This document shows positions 8,065 to 17,432 of a DNA stretch of 64,000 nucleotides, in pieces; the stretch's first letter is position 1, and each line of letters opens with the position of its first letter. Below the pieces are notes generated by a model that had not been told where the DNA came from, did no database searches, and saw only the letters and a list, made by a program, of their open reading frames with translations. The DNA is taken from contig JAQWOV010000002.1 in NCBI GenBank assembly GCA_029245675.1, positions 33,872-97,871 of the forward strand, written 5' to 3'. The translations under genes and the position numbers were made by a program. The DNA is from Acidimicrobiales bacterium (GTDB lineage: Bacteria; Actinomycetota; Acidimicrobiia; Acidimicrobiales; MedAcidi-G1).

Positions 8065-8847
8065 TTATTCAAGCAAATCCGGCTGCTCTTGAAGAATCCG
8101 ATCAAATAACGGTTGGGCGCTAAGCCAACTGGAAAATGGGTTTCCAACGTATTTGTGTGTGTGAGCAGCAGTTTCATGATCAAGTAGAACTGGTGATCCG
8201 GCCGCTTCAGCTAAAAGTTGCGCTTGGCAAGAACGTTCCATTGTTACAAAAAGCCAGACTGCTTCATCAACCGAATCACCAACGGTTAATAGTCCATGAT
8301 TCCTTAATATGGCCGCACGACAACTTCCAAGAGATTCAGCTATCCGTAATCCTTCTTCGGGGTCATTTACTACTCCGGTGTAATCATCGAAGAGAACGTG
8401 GTTCTCGTAAAAGATGCATGAATCTTGAGTTATCGGATCAAGTTCACGTCCAAGAGAAGACCAAGCTTTCCCATAAAGTGAGTGAGAATGTGCTGCTGCA
8501 TCGATCTCAGAATGCGTCATATGTATTCCAGAATGTATAGCGAACGCCGCTTGGTTGACCGCATAGTCGCCTTCCAGTATTTCTCCAGTGTGAGACACTA
8601 GAAGTAGATCTGATACTGAAATATCACTAAATGGTTGACCAAGCGCATTTACCCAGAAAGCATCAGTCTGCTCAGGGTCGCGAACCGTAATATGGCCCGC
8701 TACACCTTCGCTGAAACCAAATTTTCCAAAAATGCGAAAACCTGCAGCCAAACGTTCTTTTCTGTGCTTTCTTTCTTCTTCAATGGAGTCAAAAGAAGGT
8801 ACTTCATAATAAATGGGCTTACTTCCCGTTGGGGGTGGAACAGCCAT
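8065..8847 (-). CDS. Class II aldolase/adducin family protein
   Basis: A 260-residue metal-dependent enzyme. Zinc ligands are visible in AAHSHSLYGKA (His pair) and ILRNHGLLTVG (third His), the class II aldolase/adducin pattern. The N-terminal region contains the GFSEGVAGHITVRDPE loop. Family members cleave or epimerise sugar phosphates, but this longer subgroup, with Phe/Tyr in the substrate region, has no firm substrate. Convergent with the preceding small protein (15 bp gap), with an 87-bp gap from aroC upstream. Confidence 0.85.
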   Translation of the reverse strand: MAVPPPTGSKPIYYEVPSFDSIEEERKHRKERLAAGFRIFGKFGFSEGVAGHITVRDPEQTDAFWVNALGQPFSDISVSDLLLVSHTGEILEGDYAVNQAAFAIHSGIHMTHSEIDAAAHSHSLYGKAWSSLGRELDPITQDSCIFYENHVLFDDYTGVVNDPEEGLRIAESLGSCRAAILRNHGLLTVGDSVDEAVWLFVTMERSCQAQLLAEAAGSPVLLDHETAAHTHKYVGNPFSSWLSAQPLFDRILQEQPDLLE

Positions 8848-8934
8848 ATCAAACTCCTCGTATTTCAGTAATCAATTGTAAGCGAATTCTTTTCAGTGGA
8901 CATACAGGCATACCTCTAAAGACAAAGTCCATAT

Positions 8935-10029
8935 CTAGAGGACATTGATTGTCTTTTGACGTAGCCAGTGATCAGCTAACACTAGAAGAGCCATTGATTC
9001 AACCAACGGAACAGCGCGAGGCAGAACACAGGGATCATGTCTCCCGGTGGCAGAAAGTTCAACAGGGTTATTTTCAGTATCTACTGTTTCCTGCTTAGAG
9101 GAAATTGTTGCAGTCGGTTTGAATGCAACTCTAAAAATAACATCCGCGCCGTTAGTAATTCCTCCTTGAACACCTCCGGAATTATTTGTTGCAGTAGTCG
9201 GGCCGTCATCTCCTGCAATAAATGGATCGTTATGGTCTTTCCCAGTCATCTTGACCGCTTCAAAACCACTACCGATATCAAAACCTTTAACAGCAGGCAA
9301 TGAAAGCATTCCTTTTGCTAAATCTGCTTCCATGCGGTCAAAGACCGGTTCTCCAAGGCCAGCAGGAACCCCGCGAGCAACACAGGTAACAATACCTCCG
9401 AGGGAGTCTCCATTTTTTCGTGCTTCTTCAATAGCGAAAGTCATTTTTGCAGCTGCATCCGGATCCGGGCACCGAGTTGGATCGCTTTCGACGTCGTCAA
9501 GTGAAACGGTGGAGAAATCCACCTCAGAGTGAATTGTGTGCACTTGAGAAACCCATGCGAGAACTTCTATTCCACAGGCTTCTTGTAATAGCGCACGAGC
9601 AACAGCACCAGCAGCAACTCGACCAACAGTTTCACGGGCACTGGACCGTCCTCCGCCCTCCCAATTTCGTATCCCATACTTCTCTTGGTAAGTGAAATCA
9701 GCATGTGAGGGTCGATAGAGGTCTTTTAGGTGGTCATATGCTTCAGGTTTAGCATCAGAGTTCCTAACAAGAATTGCGATAGGTGTTCCAAGGGTTTTGC
9801 CCTCAAATACTCCTGAAAGTATTTCTGCTTCGTCGGCTTCTTTGCGCTGTGTGGTAAGGCGGCTTTGCCCAGGTCGGCGTCGATCTAAATCATTTTGTAT
9901 TAGGCCCGCAGAAAGCTCAAGACGTGGAGGACAGCCATCAATAACCACGCCGATCCCTCCTCCGTGGCTTTCTCCCCAAGTTGCAATACGAAACGTATGT
10001 CCAAAATAACTACTCACTTCAGTAATCAT
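8935..10029 (-). CDS. aroC: Chorismate synthase
   Basis: A 364-residue enzyme for the last shikimate-pathway step, converting 5-enolpyruvylshikimate 3-phosphate to chorismate using reduced FMN. The N-terminal [20 protein letters not shown] and the central [18 protein letters not shown] are family signatures, as is [18 protein letters not shown] sequence near the C-terminus (here [15 protein letters not shown]). Length matches the family. No other aromatic-pathway gene lies nearby. It is divergent from the acyl-CoA ligase with 63 bp between starts. Confidence 0.96.
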   Translation of the reverse strand: MITEVSSYFGHTFRIATWGESHGGGIGVVIDGCPPRLELSAGLIQNDLDRRRPGQSRLTTQRKEADEAEILSGVFEGKTLGTPIAILVRNSDAKPEAYDHLKDLYRPSHADFTYQEKYGIRNWEGGGRSSARETVGRVAAGAVARALLQEACGIEVLAWVSQVHTIHSEVDFSTVSLDDVESDPTRCPDPDAAAKMTFAIEEARKNGDSLGGIVTCVARGVPAGLGEPVFDRMEADLAKGMLSLPAVKGFDIGSGFEAVKMTGKDHNDPFIAGDDGPTTATNNSGGVQGGITNGADVIFRVAFKPTATISSKQETVDTENNPVELSATGRHDPCVLPRAVPLVESMALLVLADHWLRQKTINVL

Positions 10030-10092
10030 AGATGGCGAAAGAGGCGATAGCCGAACACTTTAATTTAATAAGAGGAATGATAGGTTTTTCTG

Positions 10093-11727
10093 ATGGCTGA
10101 AATGACACTGAATCTAGCTACTGCATGGGAAGCAATCGCTGACGAAATAGGGGATAAGCCCGCATTGTCTCTTGCTGGTCGCCATACTTCCTGGTTTGAT
10201 TTCGATGATCGAGCAGCACGCTTAGCGGCAACTCTTGGAAAAAATGGTCTTAAACACGATTCGAAAGTAGTTCTTTATCTCTACAACGGGTCAGAATATT
10301 CGGAAGCCCAGTACGCAACATTCAAAATTAGAGGTGTGCCCGCTAATGCGAACTACAGATACTTGGGCGACGAACTCGCATACATTTTAAACAATGCTGA
10401 TGCTGAAGCAATATTTTTTGACCACACTCTTGCTGAAAGAGTAGAAGTAGCGTATTCGCAGTGTCCGCAGCTAAAAGTAGCTATTCAGGTAGGTGGAGAG
10501 GAAACTCCTGATTGGGCAATCTCATACAACGACGCTCTTTCAGAAGAGCCGATGGATCGGATAAATAGATCCGGAGATGATCTCTGGTTCTTATATACGG
10601 GCGGAACAACTGGAATGCCGAAAGCAGTTATGTGGAACCACCACAATATTTTCGGGATGATGCAATCTACTTTTCGCTCTCTTGGTGCAAGTCTTCCAGA
10701 AACACCTAAAGAATCAGCTGAGATCGCTCGCAGGGTTATTGATTCCGGATCTGAGATGCGCCAACTATGCGCAGCTCCGCTTATGCATGGAACTTCTGGC
10801 ATAACTGGAATGATCACTCATTCACACGGAGGATTAGTGACAACTTTAACTTCGAGATCTTTCAACGCAGACGAACTTTGGGACGTAGTAGAACTAGAGA
10901 AAATCACAATGGTTTCTATCGTTGGCGATGCGTTTGCTAAACCTATGACAGATGCATTGGATAAAGCGTCCACGAAGAAGGAAATAAGAGACATCTCTTC
11001 TCTGAGAATGATCTTTTCTTCCGGTGTAATGTTCAGTGATCCAGTAAAAGAACGATTACTAAAATATTGTGATGTTTCAATAGTGGATGCTTTGGGTTCC
11101 AGCGAAGGAACCGGCATAGGGAATCAGATATCTTCACGTTCAAGCGGAAAGGCTGGCACAGCCCGATTTGTACTTGGACCACATACTCGTGTTTTCACTG
11201 ATGAAGGAAAAGAAGTCGCACCTGGATCACAAGAAAGAGGACGCCTCGCAACTGACTATCCGCTTCCTTTGGGGTATTTCAAGGACCCAGAAAAAACAGC
11301 TCAAACTTTTCCAGAAATCGATGGACGTCGTTGGTCAATGGCGGGAGACTATGCAGTCGTCGAGGAAGATGGGACGATAACTCTGCTTGGCCGCGGTTCA
11401 GTCTGCATCAATACGGGTGGAGAAAAGGTTTACCCTGAGGAAGTTGAGGAAGCCCTTAAAGAGCTTGAAAGTGTTCGCGACTGCAATGTAGTAGGAATCG
11501 AAGACGATCGCTGGGGCCAAGCGGTAACAGCGGTAGTGGAACTAGAAGACAATGTTCCACTTAAGGAAAAAACGGTCGCAGAATTACAGGCCGATGTACG
11601 AAAGAGTCTTGCTGGTTACAAAGTACCAAAAGACATAGTTATCGTCCCAAAAATTCAACGCAGTCCAAACGGCAAAACAGACTATAGGTGGGCTAAAGAA
11701 ACCGCCGAAGACTTCTTAGCTGGATAA
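10093..11727 (+). CDS. Acyl-CoA synthetase, FadD19-like
   Basis: A 544-residue adenylate-forming enzyme that activates a carboxylic acid to its CoA thioester with ATP. The P-loop-like motif FLYTGGTTGMPKAV is at residues 167-180, SMAGDY and the hinge LLGRGSVCINTGGEKVYPEEVEE lie further on, and the catalytic Lys is in SPNGKTDYRWAK near the C-terminus. N-terminal sequence resembles mycobacterial FadD19/FadD17-type ligases acting on sterol side chains or similar branched acids. Nearby SDR and acyl-CoA dehydrogenase genes support fatty or isoprenoid acid breakdown. Substrate is inference. Confidence 0.87.
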   Translation: MAEMTLNLATAWEAIADEIGDKPALSLAGRHTSWFDFDDRAARLAATLGKNGLKHDSKVVLYLYNGSEYSEAQYATFKIRGVPANANYRYLGDELAYILNNADAEAIFFDHTLAERVEVAYSQCPQLKVAIQVGGEETPDWAISYNDALSEEPMDRINRSGDDLWFLYTGGTTGMPKAVMWNHHNIFGMMQSTFRSLGASLPETPKESAEIARRVIDSGSEMRQLCAAPLMHGTSGITGMITHSHGGLVTTLTSRSFNADELWDVVELEKITMVSIVGDAFAKPMTDALDKASTKKEIRDISSLRMIFSSGVMFSDPVKERLLKYCDVSIVDALGSSEGTGIGNQISSRSSGKAGTARFVLGPHTRVFTDEGKEVAPGSQERGRLATDYPLPLGYFKDPEKTAQTFPEIDGRRWSMAGDYAVVEEDGTITLLGRGSVCINTGGEKVYPEEVEEALKELESVRDCNVVGIEDDRWGQAVTAVVELEDNVPLKEKTVAELQADVRKSLAGYKVPKDIVIVPKIQRSPNGKTDYRWAKETAEDFLAG

Positions 11728-11729
11728 CG

Positions 11730-12587
11730 CTAGAGCTCTTCAATAATTCTTTCAGCAGTAGGGTTTCTACGTTCTTGAATTTCACTGTGCCGCGCTTTGA
11801 TCGCGTGGGTGTGACTTTCTTCGGTGAAGATCCAGAATTTCTTCCCAACTACCGCTTCATGTACGAGATCGGCTACGAAACCGGGTTGCAGAGCGTTAGC
11901 TCGTAGCCACTCTAATGCGGCCTCTCTTTGAATGACTTCTTCCTCGGAAGGCGGTTCAACCAGTGCGGTTTGTACTTCTTCCGGCTTGTTTCTGTCAGAA
12001 GTAAAAATGTTCGTAGAGACAAAACCTGGACATAGGCAGGAAACGCCCACATCTGATTTTGCTTCTTTCATCTCGGCAAAGAGTGTTTCTGCAATAGTCA
12101 CAGTCGCATGCTTTGATGCATTGTAAGACGCCATATTCGCAAAAGAGGTATGGCCTGCTATTGAGGCAGTCATTACTACATGCCCTTCATCTTGTTGAAC
12201 CAATTGCGGCAAAAATGCATCAAGACCATGAATGATTCCGTAGAGGTTCACTCCTAGTACCCATTTCCACTCTTCAAGAGAACTTTCAACAATTGGCCCA
12301 GTCGCCGCTACGCCAGCATTAAGGCAAAGCAGATGAGCTCCACCAAATTCAGAAAAGACAGAATCGGAGAAATTCTTTACTGAATCGGCGTTGGAAACAT
12401 CACAAGGTATGCCAATCACATCTATTCCAGCAGAACGCAAGTTAGCGACGGTTTCTTCAAGAACCGGAACTTCAACGTCGGCTAAAGCAAGTTTCATTCC
12501 TGCGGAACCAAATTTCTCCGCGAAAGCTTTACCTAATCCAGATGCTCCACCGGTGATGACAGCAACTTTTCCACTTAAGTCTTTCAT
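11730..12587 (-). CDS. Short-chain dehydrogenase/reductase
   Basis: A 285-residue classical SDR. The cofactor motif TGGASGLG is at residues 12-19, NAG at 90-92, catalytic Ser142, Tyr155 and Lys159 (YNASK). The D37 after the second strand favours NAD over NADP. A roughly 40-residue C-terminal tail extends beyond the core. Gene ends 2 bp after the convergent acyl-CoA ligase and precedes, on the same strand, mycothione reductase and acyl-CoA dehydrogenase. Substrate unknown. Confidence 0.88.
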   Translation of the reverse strand: MKDLSGKVAVITGGASGLGKAFAEKFGSAGMKLALADVEVPVLEETVANLRSAGIDVIGIPCDVSNADSVKNFSDSVFSEFGGAHLLCLNAGVAATGPIVESSLEEWKWVLGVNLYGIIHGLDAFLPQLVQQDEGHVVMTASIAGHTSFANMASYNASKHATVTIAETLFAEMKEAKSDVGVSCLCPGFVSTNIFTSDRNKPEEVQTALVEPPSEEEVIQREAALEWLRANALQPGFVADLVHEAVVGKKFWIFTEESHTHAIKARHSEIQERRNPTAERIIEEL

Positions 12588-12613
12588 TGTTCTTTCCTTT
12601 AGTTTTGAATGAT

Positions 12614-13960
12614 TTAAAATTCTAGAAGTACTTGCTCAATTACTTCCGGCAAGGCGGGATGGATGTACAACTGAGATCTGGCCATTTCATCAACAGTTTG
12701 ACCCAAAGACATGCCTTGTATCAACTGCTGTATCAAGGTGGGGGACTGCGGCCCAATCAAATGAACTCCTAGAAGGAGTCGGGTTGAAGGGTCAATTAAG
12801 ACCTTTATGAAACTTTTTTGGTCCTCCATTGCCCATCCATAGGCAGTATCTGCAAAAGGTCTGACCGCTACTGCGAACGGAACCCCCTGCTCGTTTGCTT
12901 GCTTCTCTGTTAAACCAACAGAAGCTATAGGAGGATAACCAAACACTGCTGAAGGCGACAAGGTGCGGTCAACGGGAAGCAAGTTGTCTGGATTGCATAA
13001 ATTATGTCCCACTATTTTTGCGTCAGCGTTGGCGAGATGTTTCAACTGAATCGGATTAGTTATATCTCCGATAGCCCAGACCCCCTCGGAGCTGGTTTGC
13101 AGATAGGCATCAGTTTCTATATGCCCGGAAGGTAAAGTAGCTATATTCCCAGCGACGGTGTCGAGTGAATCGGTATTAGGTCTTCGTCCGGTGGCGAGAA
13201 GGAGTTGATCGCAAACTATTAAGTCTCCAGAAGAAAGACTTATTTCAAACGCTTCATTATGTGCAATTTGAGAAACTTCGGTTTCTAGAAAAAGGTTCAT
13301 CCGGTTCCCATAAATTTCAGTTATCCGTTCACTGATGTCAGAATCCATCTCTCGAAGAAGTCGATCCCCTCTATGGATAATGGTTACTTCAGAACCAAAG
13401 GCGGAAAAGATATGAGCCATTTCCACAGCAATAAAACCGCCACCAATAACGACTAGGTGAGAGGGCAGTTCATCTACGCGCATCATTTCATCTGACGTAA
13501 GATATGGAACTTCACTTATACCGGGTATATCAGGAACACTCGGCCGGGCTCCTGCAGCTACAACGATTTGATCTGCAGTAATGACTTCATCATCAACCAG
13601 AATTGTCTTTTCATCTATAAAACGTCCCGGAGACCTATAGACAGTCACATTTGGTAATGAAATGCGATAATTCAAACCAGATTCTGTTATTGGATCAATT
13701 CGGTTGAATACCCGATCTCTGATCTTCTCCCAATTGGCGCTTATGAAGTTCGTTTCAATTCCAAAAGGGGCGTTTTGTTGAGCCATATAAGCACGGTCAG
13801 CAGTATGAATAAACATTTTAGACGGAACGCAACCTCGGTTAAGACAAGTTCCTCCAAAGTCACTTGGTTCGATGATCGCGATATTCCAATCATCATGACG
13901 CTCGTCAATAATGGAATTACCAGAACCAGCACCAATTATAAGAAGATCGTAATGCGGCAC
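12614..13960 (-). CDS. mtr: Mycothione reductase
   Basis: A 448-residue flavoprotein disulfide reductase. The FAD motif GAGSGN is at residues 10-15, the redox disulfide is in GGTCLNRGCVPSKM (C39 and C44), the NAD(P)H-binding motif VIGGGFIAVE is central, and the C-terminal HPALPE supplies the catalytic His-Glu pair. This arrangement plus overall resemblance to Rv2855 indicates reduction of mycothione to mycothiol, the actinobacterial glutathione substitute. The start is GTG after GGAGAA. Gene order with acyl-CoA dehydrogenase upstream (27 bp) and SDR downstream (26 bp) suggests one operon. Other disulfide reductases remain possible. Confidence 0.85.
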   Translation of the reverse strand: MPHYDLLIIGAGSGNSIIDERHDDWNIAIIEPSDFGGTCLNRGCVPSKMFIHTADRAYMAQQNAPFGIETNFISANWEKIRDRVFNRIDPITESGLNYRISLPNVTVYRSPGRFIDEKTILVDDEVITADQIVVAAGARPSVPDIPGISEVPYLTSDEMMRVDELPSHLVVIGGGFIAVEMAHIFSAFGSEVTIIHRGDRLLREMDSDISERITEIYGNRMNLFLETEVSQIAHNEAFEISLSSGDLIVCDQLLLATGRRPNTDSLDTVAGNIATLPSGHIETDAYLQTSSEGVWAIGDITNPIQLKHLANADAKIVGHNLCNPDNLLPVDRTLSPSAVFGYPPIASVGLTEKQANEQGVPFAVAVRPFADTAYGWAMEDQKSFIKVLIDPSTRLLLGVHLIGPQSPTLIQQLIQGMSLGQTVDEMARSQLYIHPALPEVIEQVLLEF

Positions 13961-13987
13961 ATTTCTCCATTCTGGAAAATAAATAGA

Positions 13988-15214
13988 CTAACTTCTGGGG
14001 ACGTCTTCCCAGGCCGCACCCTTGAACGGATCAGGCTCCTTAGGTAGACCTAGAACTCGTTCACCAATTATGTTTCTTTGAACCTCATCAGTTCCACCAG
14101 CAATACTGATTCCAGCAGCTGCTAAACATCCAATAGCCCACTGATTTCCATCAGAATTGTCTTTCTCCCATGCCTGCACCGGTGTTTTGACAAGATCAAT
14201 ACTTGTGTCACGAATGGTCCGAGCTAACAAGGCACCGTTCAATTTAGCGATTGAACCTTCAGGTCCTGGTACTTGCCCTGCGGAAACTGCATCACGAATT
14301 CTTTGACCAATAAAACTTTTTATTTTTTCTCGAATCCATAAGTCAGCCAGTTTTTGTCGCATCAAAGGATCTTTAGAGCACCCATTATTCTGAGCCAATT
14401 TAATCAGCTCTGAACTTCTATCGGCATTCAGGCCCCCAGCGCTTGCCCCGATTGAAACACGCTCAAACATCAGCATAGAAACGGCTAAATTCCACCCTTG
14501 GTTTAGTTCCCCAAGTTGATAGTCCACCGGGATTCGTAAATCAGTAAAGAAAATTTCGTTGAAACCTTTACCGCCAGAAATTTGCTTGAGTGGACGAACA
14601 TCAATAGCTGAATCAGCCATATCGATGATGAACATTGTTAAACCACGATGCTTAGGAAGCGAAGGATCGGTGCGGGCTACAACAATCCCGTAATCACAAT
14701 AATGTGCACCGGAAGTCCAAACTTTTTGTCCATTTATGATCCACTCATCACCATCAAGTACAGCACGAGTGGACAAACTAGCTACGTCAGAGCCAGCACC
14801 AGGTTCCGAAAAGAGCTGACACCAAATAGTTTTTCCACTGATATTGTCCGGCATAAATCGCAGTTTTTGTTCGTGCGTTCCAAATTGATTTAGCATCGGC
14901 AAACACATTCCATGTGAAATTGAAAAAGGTGAAGTAGGGGAATCCCAGCCGGAAGCAACTCCACTAAAAATTTCTTGATGCTTGCCTGTTAAACCTGCTC
15001 CGCCGTATTCTTTCGAATAGGTGATTCCTGCGAGACCAACTTTAGAGAGGGCAAGTTGGAATGATTTTGCTCGATCGAGTGCGGTAGTGTCGGCATCACC
15101 AATTCCCTCAGCGATCGCATCTATTTCAGAACCCGCTTTGGAGAAAAAATCTTCCACCTCTAAACGAAATACGTCATCTGTTGAGTTCTCTGAGTGTTTA
15201 ACTTCACTATTCAT
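13988..15214 (-). CDS. Acyl-CoA dehydrogenase
   Basis: A 408-residue FAD enzyme introducing a double bond into acyl-CoA. Landmarks: QLFSEPGAGSDVASLSTRA (FAD-binding middle domain, about residues 135-153), INGQKVWTSGAH, and C-terminal GGTDEVQRNIIGERVLGLP, which closes the cofactor site. The family's usual length is about 380-410. It is first in a minus-strand run with mycothione reductase and an SDR, opposite an acyl-CoA ligase. The substrate chain cannot be predicted. Confidence 0.92.
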   Translation of the reverse strand: MNSEVKHSENSTDDVFRLEVEDFFSKAGSEIDAIAEGIGDADTTALDRAKSFQLALSKVGLAGITYSKEYGGAGLTGKHQEIFSGVASGWDSPTSPFSISHGMCLPMLNQFGTHEQKLRFMPDNISGKTIWCQLFSEPGAGSDVASLSTRAVLDGDEWIINGQKVWTSGAHYCDYGIVVARTDPSLPKHRGLTMFIIDMADSAIDVRPLKQISGGKGFNEIFFTDLRIPVDYQLGELNQGWNLAVSMLMFERVSIGASAGGLNADRSSELIKLAQNNGCSKDPLMRQKLADLWIREKIKSFIGQRIRDAVSAGQVPGPEGSIAKLNGALLARTIRDTSIDLVKTPVQAWEKDNSDGNQWAIGCLAAAGISIAGGTDEVQRNIIGERVLGLPKEPDPFKGAAWEDVPRS

Positions 15215-15348
15215 TTTGTTGATATTAATCGCCGAACGAACTCTTCACGTCATCGGCTTTTCTTCATTTGTTATCTGAACTTTGTTATCGGTAAGGCCGT
15301 TAAGGACGGTAGGGTTTTAATAGCTGAGACAGTCCGGGAAGAGTTGTA

Positions 15349-16197
15349 GTGTCATTTAATCGTTCAGAAATTTCGTTAGTCGTGATGGCTGGTGGTTTGG
15401 GATCTCGATTCGGCGGAAATAAACAATTAGTTTCCGTTGGGCCAAATGGTGAAGCATTTTTAGACTACGCCATACGTGATGCAGGAGAACTTGGCTTAGG
15501 TCAAGTAATCATCGTGGCACGAACTGACATAAATAATGAATTACACAAACACTTAAATAGTCAACATCTCGATGAGTCATCAATAGTTGTTGTTCATCAA
15601 GATGCTTTTGGTCCTTCACGTGCAAAGCCGTGGGGGACAGGTCACGCCATTTTGAGTGCTTCTCCTGAAGTGCACGGACCAATCATTGTTGTTAATGCAG
15701 ACGACCACTATGGAATGAGTGGAATCCGACTAGCAGTAGAAGCTTTAGAGGAAACAGACGGGGAGTCAGCAGTATTGGTCGCGTTTGAGCTCAAGCAAAC
15801 TCTCTCAGATACTGGTTCGGTTACGCGAGGGGTTTGCAGACTATCGGAAGCAGACGGGTCTTTAGTCGAATTGGTAGAGACTCATGGAATACGAAGAGAC
15901 GAAGTGGGTATCTTGGCAGATGATCCGTCAGGACGACTTGAAGAGGAAGCCCCTGTATCCATGAATCTTTGGGCTCTGCCACGTGAAGCAGTCAGTCGTT
16001 TAGCCGGACAATGGGCTTCGTTTCACTCTCAGAATTCTGATGACCCTTCCTCTGAATTCCTCTTACCAGAAGCTCTGGATCATCAACGCTCTGAAGGTCT
16101 TCTAAATATAAAAGTCGTAAAGTCAGCGGAAAAATGGATCGGAATCACAAACAGGGAAGACCTAGTGTTAGCCCAAGAGCTTTTTAAAGATCAGTAA
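15349..16197 (+). CDS. Sugar-nucleotidyltransferase-like protein
   Basis: A 282-residue protein with GTG start after GGGAAGAG. The N-terminal VVMAGGLGSRFGGNKQL is the nucleotide-binding motif of the NTP-transferase family (GlmU/RmlA type), and NADDHYG gives the metal-binding Asp pair in the centre. Most of the protein is one Rossmann-like transferase domain; no left-handed beta-helix follows. It is therefore likely a nucleotide-sugar or related pyrophosphorylase of unknown specificity. It stands alone, convergent with the nucleotidase gene. Confidence 0.75.
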   Translation: MSFNRSEISLVVMAGGLGSRFGGNKQLVSVGPNGEAFLDYAIRDAGELGLGQVIIVARTDINNELHKHLNSQHLDESSIVVVHQDAFGPSRAKPWGTGHAILSASPEVHGPIIVVNADDHYGMSGIRLAVEALEETDGESAVLVAFELKQTLSDTGSVTRGVCRLSEADGSLVELVETHGIRRDEVGILADDPSGRLEEEAPVSMNLWALPREAVSRLAGQWASFHSQNSDDPSSEFLLPEALDHQRSEGLLNIKVVKSAEKWIGITNREDLVLAQELFKDQ

Positions 16198-16198
16198 T

Positions 16199-16840
16199 CT
16201 AATCTTCAATTAAACGAGCATCGGTTACTTCTAAACCAGGTAACTCTGGCTGAATTTCAAACCCCTTCTCTGCGGCTAGATCAAGAATCATTTGCTCGCA
16301 GTTGAGCCAACTTGTAGCACGAGGGCCGTCTATCTCCTGATTATATGGTGCATCAAAAACAATGACAGAGTTTCCTGAATTTCGCAGAGACGTAATATTA
16401 TGTGGGGCATCTTCAAGGTAAATGTCTGCTTCGACCTCTGGTTTATCTCCGAGAAAACAAATATCTCTATACGGGATACGAGCCTGGTCAAGCCACTCAA
16501 CAGTGTCGGTTACAGCAACAGCATGGCCCCAATTCACGTACAGACGATGAGTTATTATTCGTATCCATACCCCGGCGTCAGATAAGCGCCAAAGCACTTC
16601 TGACGCATTTTCGAAAACAGGCATAGAGCGAAACATGCGGTGATCTTCAACGGCTTTATGATGAAGATCCTGAAACTGCTTTGGAGATAGGCCCCATTCG
16701 GAGAAATCCCAACTTCGCTCCTCTGGAAGGGAAGAAAGCGGGATATTTAATTCCTGTGCTACTAAAGGACGGAAAGCGGTTGTGTAGTCTGCGCAAACTC
16801 CATCAAGGTCTACACCAAGTATCAAAGTATCTGAAAGCAT
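16199..16840 (-). CDS. HAD-type 5'-nucleotidase (NT5C-like)
   Basis: A 213-residue HAD phosphatase. The DxD motif GVDLDGV is at residues 9-15, ITHR provides the motif II Thr, and YLEDAPHN gives the motif IV acidic pair. The arrangement follows the 5'-nucleotidase deoxy type C (NT5C) group, which dephosphorylates (deoxy)nucleoside monophosphates. Length fits. Converges with the nucleotidyltransferase, one base apart, and lies downstream of an intrinsic terminator that isolates it from the next gene. Confidence 0.75.
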   Translation of the reverse strand: MLSDTLILGVDLDGVCADYTTAFRPLVAQELNIPLSSLPEERSWDFSEWGLSPKQFQDLHHKAVEDHRMFRSMPVFENASEVLWRLSDAGVWIRIITHRLYVNWGHAVAVTDTVEWLDQARIPYRDICFLGDKPEVEADIYLEDAPHNITSLRNSGNSVIVFDAPYNQEIDGPRATSWLNCEQMILDLAAEKGFEIQPELPGLEVTDARLIED

Positions 16841-16892
16841 TGACTTAGGGTAGCGGGCCTGAAGGCATTAGAGAAAGATGCTTGAAAACGAC

Positions 16893-16925
16893 AAAACCCC
16901 CATCGCCTAAGGCAATGGGGGTTTT
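16893..16925 (-). terminator. Intrinsic terminator of the small membrane protein gene
   Basis: AAAACCCCCAT...GCC-TAA-GGC...ATGGGGGTTTT forms an 11-bp plus 3-bp stem with one C/A mismatch and a three-base loop. On the minus strand it is followed by a T-rich tract (TTTTGTCGTTTT). It begins 12 bp after the stop of the 107-residue membrane protein gene. The symmetrical A/T flanks could let it work in both directions. Confidence 0.88.
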
Positions 16926-16936
16926 GAAACGTTTAA

Positions 16937-17260
16937 TTATCTAGCAAATCCCTGTCCAAGAGCCTTAACAGCGGCATCTTTTACAGAAATGAAAGCCAAC
17001 ATTGAAATGGCGACTGCGATATCTACACCGAAATCACCCATTCCCAATACTTCCATATTTGCTCCGTATCCAACATGAATTGCACCGTCGGAAATCATTA
17101 CGAAAAGGTAAGCCCAGATCAGCTGCATATGTCCGCCAATTACTGGAATTCCTTTAATCATTGAATTAACACCGACCATGTCTAAAACACTGTCGATTAC
17201 TGCCATGACACCTTGAAAGATCATCGCTGTGATCATCAAGGTAAGAATGGTTGACATCAT
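16937..17260 (-). CDS. Small three-helix membrane protein, unknown function
   Basis: A 107-residue hydrophobic protein with three likely transmembrane segments (about residues 5-25, 45-62 and 78-98) and short polar loops. No family recognised. The start is preceded by a strong ribosome site (AAGGGGATG), and a second ATG follows immediately. It is a one-gene unit: a long dyad sits in the leader (17282-17326) and a strong terminator lies just after the stop, which suggests a well-expressed, separately controlled product. Function cannot be assigned. Confidence 0.72.
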   Translation of the reverse strand: MMSTILTLMITAMIFQGVMAVIDSVLDMVGVNSMIKGIPVIGGHMQLIWAYLFVMISDGAIHVGYGANMEVLGMGDFGVDIAVAISMLAFISVKDAAVKALGQGFAR

Positions 17261-17281
17261 AATGATGCATCCCCTTTATGG

Positions 17282-17326
17282 TTTGTTGTCTTCGAGCCGG
17301 TTTGACTCGATATCTCTGACAACAAA
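17282..17326 (-). promoter_or_regulatory. Nested dyad in the leader of the small membrane protein
   Basis: Outer arms TTTGTTGTC and GACAACAAA (9 bp, perfect) enclose inner arms TCGAG and CTCGA. The element ends 22 bp before the start codon of the membrane protein on the minus strand. It could be an RNA hairpin in the leader or a DNA operator. Only the symmetry is seen; the function is inferred. Confidence 0.45.
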
Positions 17327-17432
17327 ACGCTATGTTAGTTGTAGCTTTAGGTAGTGACCATTTGATAAGACGTAGTCATATGATCACTCTAAGTGAACAG
17401 CCATTTTTCGGAGTCTTCCATCTTCGTTTGCC

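Noticed and set aside
9251..9532. Open frame antisense to chorismate synthase
   Set aside because: A 93-codon frame lies inside aroC on the other strand with no homology-like motif or ribosome site. aroC is full-length and clear.
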